A DNA stretch of 64,000 nt from JAGLON01 sp041394985. GTDB lineage: Bacteria; Zixibacteria; MSB-5A5; GN15; JAAZOE01. The stretch is from assembly GCA_041394985.1 (NCBI GenBank), contig JAWLBI010000001.1:1674001-1738000 (forward strand). Reading direction: 5' to 3'. Positions 1 to 9,005 of this stretch are shown piece by piece. Positions within the stretch are counted from its first letter, which is position 1. Every line of letters starts with the position of its first letter. The translations under genes and the position numbers were made by a program. Below the pieces are notes generated by a model. That model did not search any database. It had not been told where the DNA came from and worked only from the letters and a program-made list of their open reading frames with translations.

Positions 1-648
1 GACGATTTCGATATCCGATTCATTGCCGTATTGATCCAGTCTGCGAACAAATACCGGATTCGCCGGATCGGAAACATTGTACAAATCGAATCCATAGAAA
101 TCGTGATTTAGCGCCAGAATATCGCCAAACAGTTTGAGACCATAGGTATTCGTGTATGAAGTCGGCGGAACGGTCGAGACCTGTGTCGGCGCTGTCGGGG
201 TACTGATATCGAGTATGATTGTCCCTGCAAAGCGCTTGGCCACATAGAGATAATTGTCTTTGACGACACATGCCGATAATAACTCCGGTACCGCATAAAA
301 TCCCGCTACGAATAGCTGATATGGGTCCGTCTTATCCAATATCAGAACCCCGGAATTAGATATTGGTACATAGGCATAATCTGTCGTTAAAGCGAAATCA
401 CACGCTCCACCGACATAATCTCCGATATCCAGTCTCGATAACAGAACCGGATTCGTGGGATCGGAAAAGTCATAGACACGCATGATGCCTGAATATGAAC
501 AATATCCGATATCGCCGTCAAACTGGATATCTCGCAGATAATTTTCCAGGAATCGGGATTGATACGTGTACGTAATGGCTTGTTCGGCTATAACGGATGA
601 GGTAACAAAAAGAAAACAGAGAACAATGGCGGTTATTGTTCGTCGCAT
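1..648 (-). CDS. LVIVD-repeat exported protein, 3' part cut by window edge
   Basis: The frame is open from an ATG at 648 to the window edge (216 codons), so the C-terminus is missing. The first ~21 residues (MRRTITAIVLCFLFVTSSVIA) form a signal peptide. Then come degenerate repeats of about 40-45 residues with the pattern 'L-x-V-x-DvSdPtNPv-x-v', such as VYDFSDPTNPVLLSRLD and LYNVSDPANPVFVRRLD. This is the LVIVD repeat, known from predicted surface beta-propellers. A G-rich stretch (GGGGGA) lies 6 bases before the ATG. Function is unknown beyond surface or periplasmic binding. The missing tail could carry a dockerin-like or sorting module like others in this window; I cannot see it. Confidence 0.8.
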   Translation of the reverse strand, partial: MRRTITAIVLCFLFVTSSVIAEQAITYTYQSRFLENYLRDIQFDGDIGYCSYSGIMRVYDFSDPTNPVLLSRLDIGDYVGGACDFALTTDYAYVPISNSGVLILDKTDPYQLFVAGFYAVPELLSACVVKDNYLYVAKRFAGTIILDISTPTAPTQVSTVPPTSYTNTYGLKLFGDILALNHDFYGFDLYNVSDPANPVFVRRLDQYGNESDIEIV

Positions 649-1046
649 GGCGGGTCCCCCAAAAAAATAAAGTGTAATTGCGCACTAGATGTGATATCAA
701 TGAAGAAGCAAATCTCTGCGTTAGTAAAAAATACTATGTGCCATTGTTTTATACAAGAGGAATTATCATATGCTTATATGATTGGTCATACTATCATTAC
801 TATGATTTGACTCCTTCATGTTTCCGGTCGATATCCGATATTCATCCTAAGACAGATATCAAGTATCGAAACAAAAGCTCAGTTCCAGCGCCTTCGCGGA
901 TAAGAAAGCCCATATTCCTGGTCTCAACACCGCCTAAAATACACATTATAGCTCGCGTTTGTTCGGCGCGGCTGAAAAGGCGCAAAAAAAACTTCTAACT
1001 CTTTGTCCGCCAAGAGTAAAAAACTCATGAAAAATGCCCAAATAAT

Positions 1047-1074
1047 TTGACATTGGCTTTTAAATAAATATATT
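1047..1074 (+). promoter_or_regulatory. Sigma-70-type promoter for the aldehyde dehydrogenase gene
   Basis: TTGACA at 1047-1052, a 16-base spacer, then TATATT at 1069-1074. Predicted start of transcription is near 1081, leaving a leader of about 80 bases. It faces the long plus-strand run that begins at 1164. Confidence 0.6.
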
Positions 1075-1093
1075 ACCTGTCTTGGCTGAGAAG

Positions 1094-1107
1094 GTGAAAT
1101 ATTTCAC
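1094..1107. promoter_or_regulatory. Perfect 14-base palindrome, possible operator
   Basis: GTGAAATATTTCAC is fully self-complementary and lies 20 bases downstream of the -10 element, inside the predicted leader. That is a usual place for a dimeric repressor. No regulator gene is adjacent, so the role is an inference. Confidence 0.35.
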
Positions 1108-1163
1108 TAACTAAGCTGTTGATATGAATCGAATTATTGTTGCAATTCATAGAGGAGGACGAG

Positions 1164-2660
1164 ATGGCTCGACCGAAAGTGTACAAGAATTTTATAAATG
1201 GTGAATGGGTAAAATCTCACACCGGCGAAACGTTTGAAAATATCAACCCGGCAGATACAACCGATGTTATCGGGCTTTTTCAAAAATCAGATGCTCACGA
1301 CGTAGATGCAGCCGTTACCGCGGCCGCCGAAGCTTATAAGAAATGGCGCCTTGTACCGGCCCCGAAGCGCGGCGAAATTCTTTATCGCATCGCTCAGCGC
1401 CTCTGGAAGGAAAAGGAACAGTTCTCCCGCGACATGACGCGCGAAATGGGGAAGGTGCTGGCCGAAACACGCGGTGACGTGCAGGAAGCCATCGACATGA
1501 CCTTCTATATGGCCGGCGAAGGCCGCCGTCAGTTCGGCCAGACGACGCCGTCCGAAATGAACAATAAATTCGCAATGTCCATCCGCCAGCCTCTCGGCGT
1601 CTGCGGTATGATTACCCCGTGGAACTTCCCGATGGCGATCCCGTCCTGGAAGATGATGCCCGCGCTGATCATGGGCAACACCGTCGTGATTAAACCCGCC
1701 ACGGATACACCGCTGTCCGTCTACAACCTGGTCAAGGTCATGCATGAAGAGGGTATTCCGGCGGGCGTCGTTAACATGGTGACGGGTTCCGGCGGTTCGG
1801 TCGGTTCTCCGCTGATGCACGACAAGCGCGTCGAATGTGTCTCGTTCACCGGCTCGACCGATATCGGCCGCAAGGTATCCGAGGCCTGCGCTCCCGATTT
1901 CAAGCACTGTCATCTGGAAATGGGCGGCAAGAACTGTATCGTCGTTATGGACGATGCCAACATCGATCTGGCCATCGACGGCGCGCTGTGGGGCGCTTTC
2001 GGCACCACCGGCCAGCGCTGCACCGCTTCGTCGCGGATAATCCTGCACAAAAAGATTTATGCCAAATTTGCCAGGAAATTCGTCGAACGCACCAAAGCGC
2101 TCAAGGTCGGCAACGGCCTCGATGAAAAAATCCAGATGGGCCCGGCGATCAACGAAGCGCAGATGAACACGGTACTCGATTACATGCGCATCGGTAAGGA
2201 AGAAGACCGCGCCAAATTGCTCTGCGGCGGCGGACGCTTCAAAGGCGGAAAATACGATAAGGGATGGTTCACCCAGCCGACGATTTTCGGCGATGTTACC
2301 AACAAGATGCGAGTGTTCAAAGAAGAGATATTCGGCTCCGTCACCGATCTCATTCCGGCGCGCAGCTATGACCATGCCATCGAACTGGCCAACGATTGCG
2401 CCTACGGCCTCTCTGCCTCGATTTACACGAACGATGTCAACCGCGCCTTTTCGGCCATGCGCGATGTCTACACCGGTATTTTCTATGTCAACGCGCCGAC
2501 TATCGGAGCCGAGACGCACATGCCGTTCGGCGGCACCAAGCACACCGGCAACGGTCACCGCGAAGCCTGTACGCAGGCGCTGGAAGTCTTCTCCGAGTGG
2601 AAATCGGTCTATGTCGATTTCTCGAACACCATTCAGCGCGCGCAGATCGACAACCAGTAA
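1164..2660 (+). CDS. NAD(P)-dependent aldehyde dehydrogenase
   Basis: A 498-residue ALDH-superfamily enzyme of normal length that oxidises an aldehyde to the acid. Visible motifs: the TPWNFP cofactor-binding segment near residue 154, FTGST near 229, general base Glu252 in LEMGGKN, and catalytic Cys286 in GQRCTASSR. The spacing of 34 between base and nucleophile is canonical. The start at 1164 has a strong AGAGGAGG five bases upstream; an in-frame ATG at 1137 has none and was rejected. The sequence resembles semialdehyde dehydrogenases of the succinate/ketoglutarate-semialdehyde type, but the substrate cannot be fixed from sequence. It is the first gene of the long co-directional run, followed by the COG2403 GTPase and carbamate kinase. 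Confidence 0.92.
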   Translation: MARPKVYKNFINGEWVKSHTGETFENINPADTTDVIGLFQKSDAHDVDAAVTAAAEAYKKWRLVPAPKRGEILYRIAQRLWKEKEQFSRDMTREMGKVLAETRGDVQEAIDMTFYMAGEGRRQFGQTTPSEMNNKFAMSIRQPLGVCGMITPWNFPMAIPSWKMMPALIMGNTVVIKPATDTPLSVYNLVKVMHEEGIPAGVVNMVTGSGGSVGSPLMHDKRVECVSFTGSTDIGRKVSEACAPDFKHCHLEMGGKNCIVVMDDANIDLAIDGALWGAFGTTGQRCTASSRIILHKKIYAKFARKFVERTKALKVGNGLDEKIQMGPAINEAQMNTVLDYMRIGKEEDRAKLLCGGGRFKGGKYDKGWFTQPTIFGDVTNKMRVFKEEIFGSVTDLIPARSYDHAIELANDCAYGLSASIYTNDVNRAFSAMRDVYTGIFYVNAPTIGAETHMPFGGTKHTGNGHREACTQALEVFSEWKSVYVDFSNTIQRAQIDNQ

Positions 2661-2842
2661 GGCAACAGGAATTGACAGAAGATGATTACTGCTTACAGCA
2701 TATATAGAATTCTGTTGAGGGCGGACTGGAGGAAATTCCTCATCCGGACGCTCTGGCATGCATCCGCGATATAAGATGCAGGTCACTATTCAATTTGATG
2801 TAAGCAAACTAAAACGCGAAAACAAAAATGGAGATACATACC

Positions 2843-4156
2843 ATGGCACGCAAAATCATCATCATGGGAGCCGCCGGTCGCGACTTCCACAATTTCAACT
2901 GTCTGTACCGCGACAACAAAGACTATGAAGTCGTCGCCTTTACCGCGACCCAGATTCCCGATATCGAAGGCCGCAAATATCCGAAATCTCTGGCCGGTTC
3001 TCTTTACCCGAAAGGCATTCCGATCTACGAAGAAGCCGACCTTATCAAGCTGATCAAAAAGCACAAAGTCGACGAAGTCGTTTTCTCATACAGTGACGTG
3101 ACCTTCGAAACCGTTATGACCAAAGGTTCCGAAGTGATGGCCGCCGGCGCCGCCTTCTCGATGGTCGGCAGCACACCGACGATGATCGAAAGCAAAAAAC
3201 CGGTCGTGGCCGTCTGTGCCGCCCGTACCGGTTGCGGCAAATCGCAGACGACTCGCAAGGTCTGTGAAGTCCTGCAGTCGCTCGGTAAGAAAGTCGTCGC
3301 CATTCGTCACCCCATGCCGTACGGCGATCTGGCCAAGCAGGCCTGTCAGCGCTTCGCCGACTACAAAGACCTCGACAAGCACCAGTGCACGATCGAAGAG
3401 CGCGAAGAGTACGAACCGCACATCGATCGCGGCGTCGTGGTCTATGCCGGTGTCGATTATGAAATGATTCTGCGCGAAGCGGAAAAAGAAGCCGACGTCA
3501 TCGTCTGGGACGGCGGAAATAACGACATGGCTTTCTACAAAGCCGACCTGTACATCACCGTCGTCGACCCGCATCGTCCGGGCCACGAGCTGGTCTACTA
3601 TCCCGGCCTGTCCAACGTGCACCTGGCCGACGTCGTCGTGATTAACAAGATCGACTCCGCTGCGCCGGAAAACGTGGAAGAAGTCCGCGCCAACGTTCGC
3701 GAAGTCAACCCGAAGGCGATCATCGTCGATGCCGCCTCTCCGCTGGATGTCGATGAAGCCGAATCGATTCTCGGCAAGAAAGTCCTCGTCGTGGAAGACG
3801 GCCCGACTCTGACGCACGGTGAAATGACCTATGGCGCCGGTGTCGTCGCTGCCGAAAAATACGGCGCGGCCGAACTGGTCGATCCCCGTCCGTACACCGT
3901 CGGAACAATCACGGAGACATTCAACAAATATCCGGATATCGGCGTGCTGCTGCCGGCCATGGGCTATTCCGGCAAGCAGGTCAAAGACCTGGAGAAGACC
4001 ATCGAAAAGACCAAGTGCGATCTGGTGATTATCGGTACGCCGATTGATTTGCGACGCATCCTGAAAGTCACCAAACCGTCGGTCCGTGTAAAATACAATC
4101 TGCAGGAAATCGGCCATCCGACCCTGCACGATATCATCTCCAAGAGAATCAAATAG
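2843..4156 (+). CDS. COG2403-type P-loop GTPase, cyclic 2,3-diphosphoglycerate synthase-like
   Basis: 437 residues. A Rossmann-like N-terminal part (IIIMGAAGRDFHNFN) is followed by a P-loop domain with ARTGCGKSQTTR (Lys133), a DGGNND segment and NKID (about residue 273), which would read guanine. The family is annotated either as 'predicted GTPase' (COG2403) or as cyclic 2,3-diphosphoglycerate synthetase after an archaeal enzyme. I cannot tell whether this protein makes that metabolite. The start at 2843 has GGAG eight bases upstream; ATG 2828 lies before that site. Carbamate kinase follows 28 bases later, which suggests a common pathway involving phosphorylated or carbamoylated metabolites. 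Confidence 0.75.
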   Translation: MARKIIIMGAAGRDFHNFNCLYRDNKDYEVVAFTATQIPDIEGRKYPKSLAGSLYPKGIPIYEEADLIKLIKKHKVDEVVFSYSDVTFETVMTKGSEVMAAGAAFSMVGSTPTMIESKKPVVAVCAARTGCGKSQTTRKVCEVLQSLGKKVVAIRHPMPYGDLAKQACQRFADYKDLDKHQCTIEEREEYEPHIDRGVVVYAGVDYEMILREAEKEADVIVWDGGNNDMAFYKADLYITVVDPHRPGHELVYYPGLSNVHLADVVVINKIDSAAPENVEEVRANVREVNPKAIIVDAASPLDVDEAESILGKKVLVVEDGPTLTHGEMTYGAGVVAAEKYGAAELVDPRPYTVGTITETFNKYPDIGVLLPAMGYSGKQVKDLEKTIEKTKCDLVIIGTPIDLRRILKVTKPSVRVKYNLQEIGHPTLHDIISKRIK

Positions 4157-4184
4157 GCAACAGATAGTCTGTTTGAGTTGAGTG

Positions 4185-5147
4185 ATGAGCACTACGGATA
4201 CGAAAAAGAAGCGGGCGATCATTGCGTTGGGCGGTAACGCCATCACCAGGGAAAACCTGGAGGATACGATTACCAACCAGTTCGCGAATACGCGCGCCTC
4301 GCTGTCGACAATCGTCGAGCTGGCCCGCCGCGGATACGGCCTCTGTATCTCGCACGGGAATGGGCCGCAGGTAGGAAATGCTTTGCTGCGGGTGGAAATC
4401 GCCCGCGGCAAAGCCCCGGTTCTGCCGCTCGGCATATGCGTGGCCGATACCGAAGGCGGTATGGGCTATATGATTGAACAATCTCTGCAAAACCGTCTCG
4501 ACAAAGAAAACATCGATCGCAAGGTCTGCACCATCATCACGCAGATTGTCGTCGACAAAGACGACCCCTCGATTTTGAATCCGACCAAATACGTCGGACA
4601 GTTTTACAGCGAAGAAGAGGCCAAACGCCTCGCCAATGAAAGCGGCTGGACCGTCAAACAAGACGCCACCCGCGGCTGGCGGCGCGTTGTCGCCTCGCCG
4701 ATTCCGCGCGCCTGCGTCCAGAAAGACGTCATCAACCTCCTGCTTGACAACGATGTGATCGTCATCGCGGCCGGGGGCGGCGGTATTCCGGTGTATATAG
4801 ATCCGGTACTCGGGTATGAAGGTGTCGATGCCGTTATCGACAAAGATCGCGCCTCGGCGATGCTGGGGCACGAACTCGGAGCCGAGTTTTTGCTGATTCT
4901 CACCTCGGTCGATCAGGTTGCCCTGAATTTCGGGAAACCCGACCAGAAACTCCTCGGCGATGTGACCGTCTCGCAGATGCGACAGTATCTCAACGATGGG
5001 CATTTCCCGGCGGGGTCGATGGGACCGAAGGTGGAAGCGGCGCTGGAATTTATCAATAACGGTGGGGAACAAGTAGTAATTACTTCTCTGGAGAAGGCAG
5101 TAGACGCCCTCGCCGGGAAGGCCGGTACGAGAATATATCCCGATTAG
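4185..5147 (+). CDS. arcC: Carbamate kinase
   Basis: Transfers phosphate between carbamoyl phosphate and ADP, giving ATP plus carbamate, which decays to ammonia and CO2. The 320 residues match the family length. Visible motifs: ALGGNA at the N-terminus, SHGNGPQVG, GGGGIPV in the middle, VIDKDRASAMLG and the C-terminal GSMGPKVEAA. The start could be this ATG or the GTG immediately before it at 4182. No ornithine or other carbamoyltransferase lies in the window, so the source of carbamoyl phosphate here is unknown. It sits between the COG2403 GTPase and the nucleotidyltransferase gene. Confidence 0.93.
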   Translation: MSTTDTKKKRAIIALGGNAITRENLEDTITNQFANTRASLSTIVELARRGYGLCISHGNGPQVGNALLRVEIARGKAPVLPLGICVADTEGGMGYMIEQSLQNRLDKENIDRKVCTIITQIVVDKDDPSILNPTKYVGQFYSEEEAKRLANESGWTVKQDATRGWRRVVASPIPRACVQKDVINLLLDNDVIVIAAGGGGIPVYIDPVLGYEGVDAVIDKDRASAMLGHELGAEFLLILTSVDQVALNFGKPDQKLLGDVTVSQMRQYLNDGHFPAGSMGPKVEAALEFINNGGEQVVITSLEKAVDALAGKAGTRIYPD

Positions 5148-5159
5148 GAAGCGAGTCTG

Positions 5160-6524
5160 TTGAAGGACGAGATTGTGCGGGAGATCTTACGGGAAGGGTG
5201 CATTTTTGAAGTCGGCGGATTCGTCCGCGATTCACTCTTGCGCCGGAAAGTGGCATTTAAGGACCGCGATTACCTGGTGACCGGGATACCTTACGACCGC
5301 TTGCAGGCAATACTCAAGCGCTTCGGCAGGGTAGACCTGGTCGGTCGCTCCTTTGGCGTGATTAAATTCACTCCGTATTCGAGGACCGACGACAGCGACA
5401 TCGAAGGCACCTGTGATATCTCTCTGCCTCGCGCCGAAAAGTCGACCGGCCCCGCCCACACCGATTTCGAAGTCGATTTCAATCCCGATATTCCCGTCGA
5501 AGATGATCTCCTTCGACGGGATTTTTCAATTAACGCCATGGCGAGAAGCCTCGCCGACGGAACACTTATCGACCCCTATGGCGGTCGAGACGATCTGAAT
5601 GACCGCATTATCCGCATGGTATCCGACAATTCGTTCAAGGAAGACCCCCTGCGGATGCTCCGGGCCATCCAGTTTGCCGCCCGATTCGAATTCACGATCG
5701 AGCCGAAAACATACCAGTGCCTCGTCGATAACGTCGATTTGATAACGACGGTATCGCCCGAGCGTATCGCCGAGGAACTGAACAAGATGCTCGTCCGGGC
5801 GGAGAAACCGTCCATCGGCCTGCGGCTGATGCAGGAAACCGGACTGCTGCACCACATCATCCCCGAACTGGAAGATTCCGTCGGATGCGAACAACCGGGC
5901 GGCTATCACAAGTACGATGTCTTCGAACACACACTGCGCATCGTCGACGCCTGCCCGCCGCGCCTGCACCTGCGACTGGCCGGGATATTTCACGACATTA
6001 CCAAGCCGATTCACAAGCGCATCAACGATACCGGCGCGACATTCTACGGCCATGAATCGTCCGGCGCCAAAGTCGCGCAGAAGGTGCTCAAGCGTCTCCG
6101 CTATTCCAATGACATCATTCATGATGTCATGCTGTTGGTTGAACGGCACATGTTCACGACCGAGGTCGGTCCCAAGGGACTCCGCCGCTTTATCCGGCGC
6201 ATCGGCCAACGATTGATTCCCGATCTGCTCGATCTGCGCCGCGCCGATGTCATCGCGCAGGGAATGGGCGGCACGACCGAAGACGTCGATGAGATGGAAC
6301 AGGCCATCAAAGACGAGATCGAGCGCAAGCCTCCGTTCGGCAGGTCCGACCTGAAAGTGAACGGGAAAGATATTATGACCCTGTTCGGCCTGAAGGAATC
6401 GCCTCGGGTCGGCGAAGTCATCGAATTCCTCATGGAAAAAGTATTGGACAATCCCGACGATAACGAGCGCGACACGCTCATTCGCTATGCCGGGGATTAT
6501 TTGAATGGAAAAATCGTAAGTTAA
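5160..6524 (+). CDS. tRNA nucleotidyltransferase / poly(A) polymerase family, with HD domain
   Basis: 454 residues of the class II nucleotidyltransferase family that adds or repairs the CCA end of tRNA. The head domain shows FEVGGFVRDSLL (about 17-27) and the metal-binding Asp pair in KDRDYLV (Asp35, Asp37). RRDFSINAMA and DPYGGRDDL follow. A C-terminal HD domain contains LAGIFHDITKP. The HD domain is typical of CCA enzymes rather than pure poly(A) polymerases. Translation probably starts at TTG 5160, because AGGAAG lies eight bases upstream, overlapping the arcC stop. Separation of CCA-adding from A-adding or CC-adding activity is not possible by eye. Confidence 0.85.
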   Translation: MKDEIVREILREGCIFEVGGFVRDSLLRRKVAFKDRDYLVTGIPYDRLQAILKRFGRVDLVGRSFGVIKFTPYSRTDDSDIEGTCDISLPRAEKSTGPAHTDFEVDFNPDIPVEDDLLRRDFSINAMARSLADGTLIDPYGGRDDLNDRIIRMVSDNSFKEDPLRMLRAIQFAARFEFTIEPKTYQCLVDNVDLITTVSPERIAEELNKMLVRAEKPSIGLRLMQETGLLHHIIPELEDSVGCEQPGGYHKYDVFEHTLRIVDACPPRLHLRLAGIFHDITKPIHKRINDTGATFYGHESSGAKVAQKVLKRLRYSNDIIHDVMLLVERHMFTTEVGPKGLRRFIRRIGQRLIPDLLDLRRADVIAQGMGGTTEDVDEMEQAIKDEIERKPPFGRSDLKVNGKDIMTLFGLKESPRVGEVIEFLMEKVLDNPDDNERDTLIRYAGDYLNGKIVS

Positions 6525-6556
6525 TGCAGATACAAAAAACATAATGGAGCTGATTG

Positions 6557-7696
6557 ATGAAGATTCATGAGTATCAGGCAAAGGAGATTTTTCATGCTGC
6601 CGGTATTCCGGTTCCGCCGGGCAAGGTCGCCACGACGGTGCAGGATGCGGTCGCAATCGCCGACGAGATTAATCGTCCGGTGATGATTAAGGCTCAGGTG
6701 CATGTCGGCGGACGAGGCAAAGCCGGAGGGGTCAAATACGCCGAAAACCTCGAACAGGCCAAAATCTGGGCACAGAGCATTCTCGGCATGGACATCAAGG
6801 GACTCGAAGTCAAGAAAGTCCTCGTCACCGAGGCAGTCGAGATTACGTCGGAAACATATCTCGGCATCATTCTCGATCGCGCCACCAAGTGCCCCGTGAT
6901 CATGATTTCCGCGGCTGGCGGTGTCGACATCGAAGAAGTCGCTGCCAAGACCCCGGAAAAAATTCACAAACTGACCGTGAATCCGCGCGTCGGCCTGCGC
7001 CCGTTCGAGGCGCGTAATCTGGCCTACAAAGTCTTCCGCGATATCAAGCTGGTGCGCCAGGTCGCGGATATTATTCTGAAGCTGTATAATGTCTTCTGGA
7101 AAGTCGACGCATCACTGGTCGAAATCAACCCGCTGATTACGACTCCGATCAATCAGGTTATCGCCATCGACGCCAAACTGAATGTCGACGACAACGGCCT
7201 GTTCCGCCAGAAAGCAATCGAAGGCATGCGCGATCTGGACGCGGAAAATCCGGCCGAAATCGAAGCCAAGAATGCCGGTCTGACATTCATCAAGCTCGAC
7301 GGCAACATCGGCTGCATCGTCAACGGCGCCGGTCTGGCCATGGCGACGATGGACCTCGTCAAGCACTACGGCGGTGACCCCGCGAACTTTCTCGATATCG
7401 GCGGCTCGTCGAATCCGGAAAAAGTACTCAACGCGATGCGCATCATTCTCAGCGACCCGAACGTCCGCGCGATCCTGATCAACATCTTCGGCGGTATCAC
7501 CCGCTGTGATGACGTTGCCAATGGTATCGTGGCGGCTTTCAAGGAACTGAATCCGAAAGTTCCGGTCGTAACGCGTCTCACGGGTACGAACGAGGCGAAA
7601 GCCCGTCAAATCATGAAAGAAATCAATCTTCCGACGGCCCCGACTCTCGATGAGGTCGTACAGAAGGCAATCAAAATGGCCGGATTGAGCGAGTAG
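6557..7696 (+). CDS. sucC: Succinyl-CoA synthetase, beta subunit
   Basis: Beta subunit of the TCA-cycle ligase that makes ATP or GTP from succinyl-CoA, ADP or GDP and phosphate. 379 residues, normal for the family. The N-terminal ATP-grasp fold begins MKIHEYQAKEIF and shows QVHVGGRGKAGGVK. The C-terminal CoA-ligase half contains CIVNGAGLAMATMD and NIFGGITRCD, the conserved phosphate-loop region. GGAG lies seven bases before the ATG at 6557; a TTG codon just before it is less likely. sucD follows after 10 bases, then the ferredoxin-dependent oxidoreductase genes that supply its substrate. Confidence 0.96.
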   Translation: MKIHEYQAKEIFHAAGIPVPPGKVATTVQDAVAIADEINRPVMIKAQVHVGGRGKAGGVKYAENLEQAKIWAQSILGMDIKGLEVKKVLVTEAVEITSETYLGIILDRATKCPVIMISAAGGVDIEEVAAKTPEKIHKLTVNPRVGLRPFEARNLAYKVFRDIKLVRQVADIILKLYNVFWKVDASLVEINPLITTPINQVIAIDAKLNVDDNGLFRQKAIEGMRDLDAENPAEIEAKNAGLTFIKLDGNIGCIVNGAGLAMATMDLVKHYGGDPANFLDIGGSSNPEKVLNAMRIILSDPNVRAILINIFGGITRCDDVANGIVAAFKELNPKVPVVTRLTGTNEAKARQIMKEINLPTAPTLDEVVQKAIKMAGLSE

Positions 7697-7706
7697 GGAG
7701 GATGTA

Positions 7707-8687
7707 ATGGCGATTTTCATAGACAAAAAGACGAAACTCCTGGTTCAGGGAATCACCGGTCGCGACGGGTCATTCCACGCCAAGGAAATGAAAAAATACG
7801 GCACCAACGTTGTCGGCGGTGTCACTCCGGGTAAAGGCGGCACCAAGGTCGGCGGCATTCCGGTTTTCAACAGCGTAGCCGAAGCGGTCGCCAAGACCAA
7901 GGCAAACACGTCGGTTATCTACGTTCCGCCGCCGTTCGCTGCGGATTCTATTTACGAAGCCGCCGATGCCGGAATCAAAACGATTATCTGCATCACCGAA
8001 GGTGTCCCGGCCAACGACATGATGAAAGTCTATCACTATATCAAGCACCGCGACATTCGCCTCATCGGCCCGAACTGCCCCGGTCTGATTTCTCCCGGAC
8101 TATCCAAAGTCGGCATTATTCCGGGAAGCATCTGTCAGAAGGGTTCGATCGGCGTCGTTTCCCGCTCCGGCACGTTGACCTATGAAGTTATCTTCGCATT
8201 GTCAGCCGGAAAAATGGGTCAGTCGACCTGCCTCGGCATCGGCGGTGACCAGGTCATCGGCACGAACTTTATCGATGCTCTGACCGCCTTCGAAAATGAC
8301 AAGGCCACCAAGGGTGTCGTGATGATCGGTGAAATCGGCGGCTCGGACGAGGAAGAGGCTGCCAAGTTTATCAAGAAACACATGACGAAACCGGTCGTTG
8401 CCTTTATCGCCGGTCGGACAGCGCCTCCCGGAAAGCGTATGGGCCATGCCGGCGCCATTATTTCCGGCAGTTCCGGCACCGCCGAAGATAAAGTCAAAGC
8501 CTTGAACGCAGCCGGTATTCCGGTCGCGACGTCTCCGCTTGAGTTACCCGCCTTAATGGCCGAAAAACTGAAGAAGAAAGCTGCTGTCAAGAAACCGGCT
8601 AAAAAAGCGGCGAAAAAGACGGCCAAAAAGGGGACGACTACCAAGAAGAAAAGTGCAGTTCTTTCAATAAAGGCAAAAAAGAAATAA
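7707..8687 (+). CDS. sucD: Succinyl-CoA synthetase, alpha subunit, with lysine-rich C-terminal tail
   Basis: Alpha subunit carrying the phospho-histidine, His247 in RMGHAGAIISG. The CoA-binding Rossmann motif LVQGITGRDGSFH is at the N-terminus. The enzyme part ends near residue 286, as expected for SucD. A 40-residue tail (287-326) follows, with 19 lysines and otherwise mostly Ala, Pro, Thr and Ser, in the style of KKPAKKAAKKTAKK. Such tails are known from histone-H1-like and HU-like proteins, not from SucD. The frame runs straight through to TAA with no sign of a frameshift. AGGGAGG lies five bases before the ATG. Confidence 0.95.
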   Translation: MAIFIDKKTKLLVQGITGRDGSFHAKEMKKYGTNVVGGVTPGKGGTKVGGIPVFNSVAEAVAKTKANTSVIYVPPPFAADSIYEAADAGIKTIICITEGVPANDMMKVYHYIKHRDIRLIGPNCPGLISPGLSKVGIIPGSICQKGSIGVVSRSGTLTYEVIFALSAGKMGQSTCLGIGGDQVIGTNFIDALTAFENDKATKGVVMIGEIGGSDEEEAAKFIKKHMTKPVVAFIAGRTAPPGKRMGHAGAIISGSSGTAEDKVKALNAAGIPVATSPLELPALMAEKLKKKAAVKKPAKKAAKKTAKKGTTTKKKSAVLSIKAKKK

Positions 8688-8716
8688 TTCTGCAGTGTAT
8701 CTGCTAGGAGAACATC

Positions 8717-8995
8717 ATGGCTGAGGAAAAGACGGCGGGAAATACCAATGCTGAAAAGGAGAAGAAGCCGAGAAAAATCAAGTTTCCTTTTCAGGAAGGC
8801 AAAGGTCTACCGCCACTCAATCTGTATTTGCACTGGTGTAAGGCGTGCAATATCTGCATAGCTTTCTGCCCGCAGCAAGTGTTTGACCCCGACCGCGACG
8901 GAAAACCGATCGTGGCCAGGCCGGAAGAGTGTACCCAGTGTGCAATTTGCTGGCTGCACTGTCCGGATTTTGTTATAACCTCGAACTACAAGTAA
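8717..8995 (+). CDS. korD: 2-oxoglutarate:ferredoxin oxidoreductase, delta (ferredoxin) subunit
   Basis: 92 residues. Two 4Fe-4S motifs are visible: CKACNICIAFCP and CTQCAICWLHCP, the pattern of a bacterial-type ferredoxin subunit. It passes electrons from the catalytic KorAB unit to ferredoxin. The N-terminal ~30 residues form a charged extension rich in Lys and Glu before LPPLNLYLHWC. AGGAGA lies upstream; korA starts 10 bases after the stop, so this is the first gene of a korDABC unit. Confidence 0.92.
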   Translation: MAEEKTAGNTNAEKEKKPRKIKFPFQEGKGLPPLNLYLHWCKACNICIAFCPQQVFDPDRDGKPIVARPEECTQCAICWLHCPDFVITSNYK

Positions 8996-9005
8996 GGATG
9001 GACAT

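Larger units (their letters stand above)
649..1163. other. Intergenic region between divergent genes
   Basis: About 515 bases with no convincing gene. The + frame 678-998 has no ribosome binding site, no recognisable domain and a composition rich in Ile, Tyr, Arg and Cys, typical of translated AT-rich noncoding DNA. The right end holds a promoter-like pair and a 14-base palindrome, listed separately; otherwise I see nothing. Confidence 0.6.

Noticed and set aside
678..998. 106-codon open frame on the plus strand before the aldehyde dehydrogenase
   Set aside because: No ribosome binding site, no domain, composition of translated AT-rich noncoding DNA.
1287..2786. 499-codon open frame antisense to the aldehyde dehydrogenase gene
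   Set aside because: Shadow frame produced by the codon bias of the real gene; no motif and no start signal. The same applies to long antisense frames over arcC, cca, korB, icd and the E1 gene.
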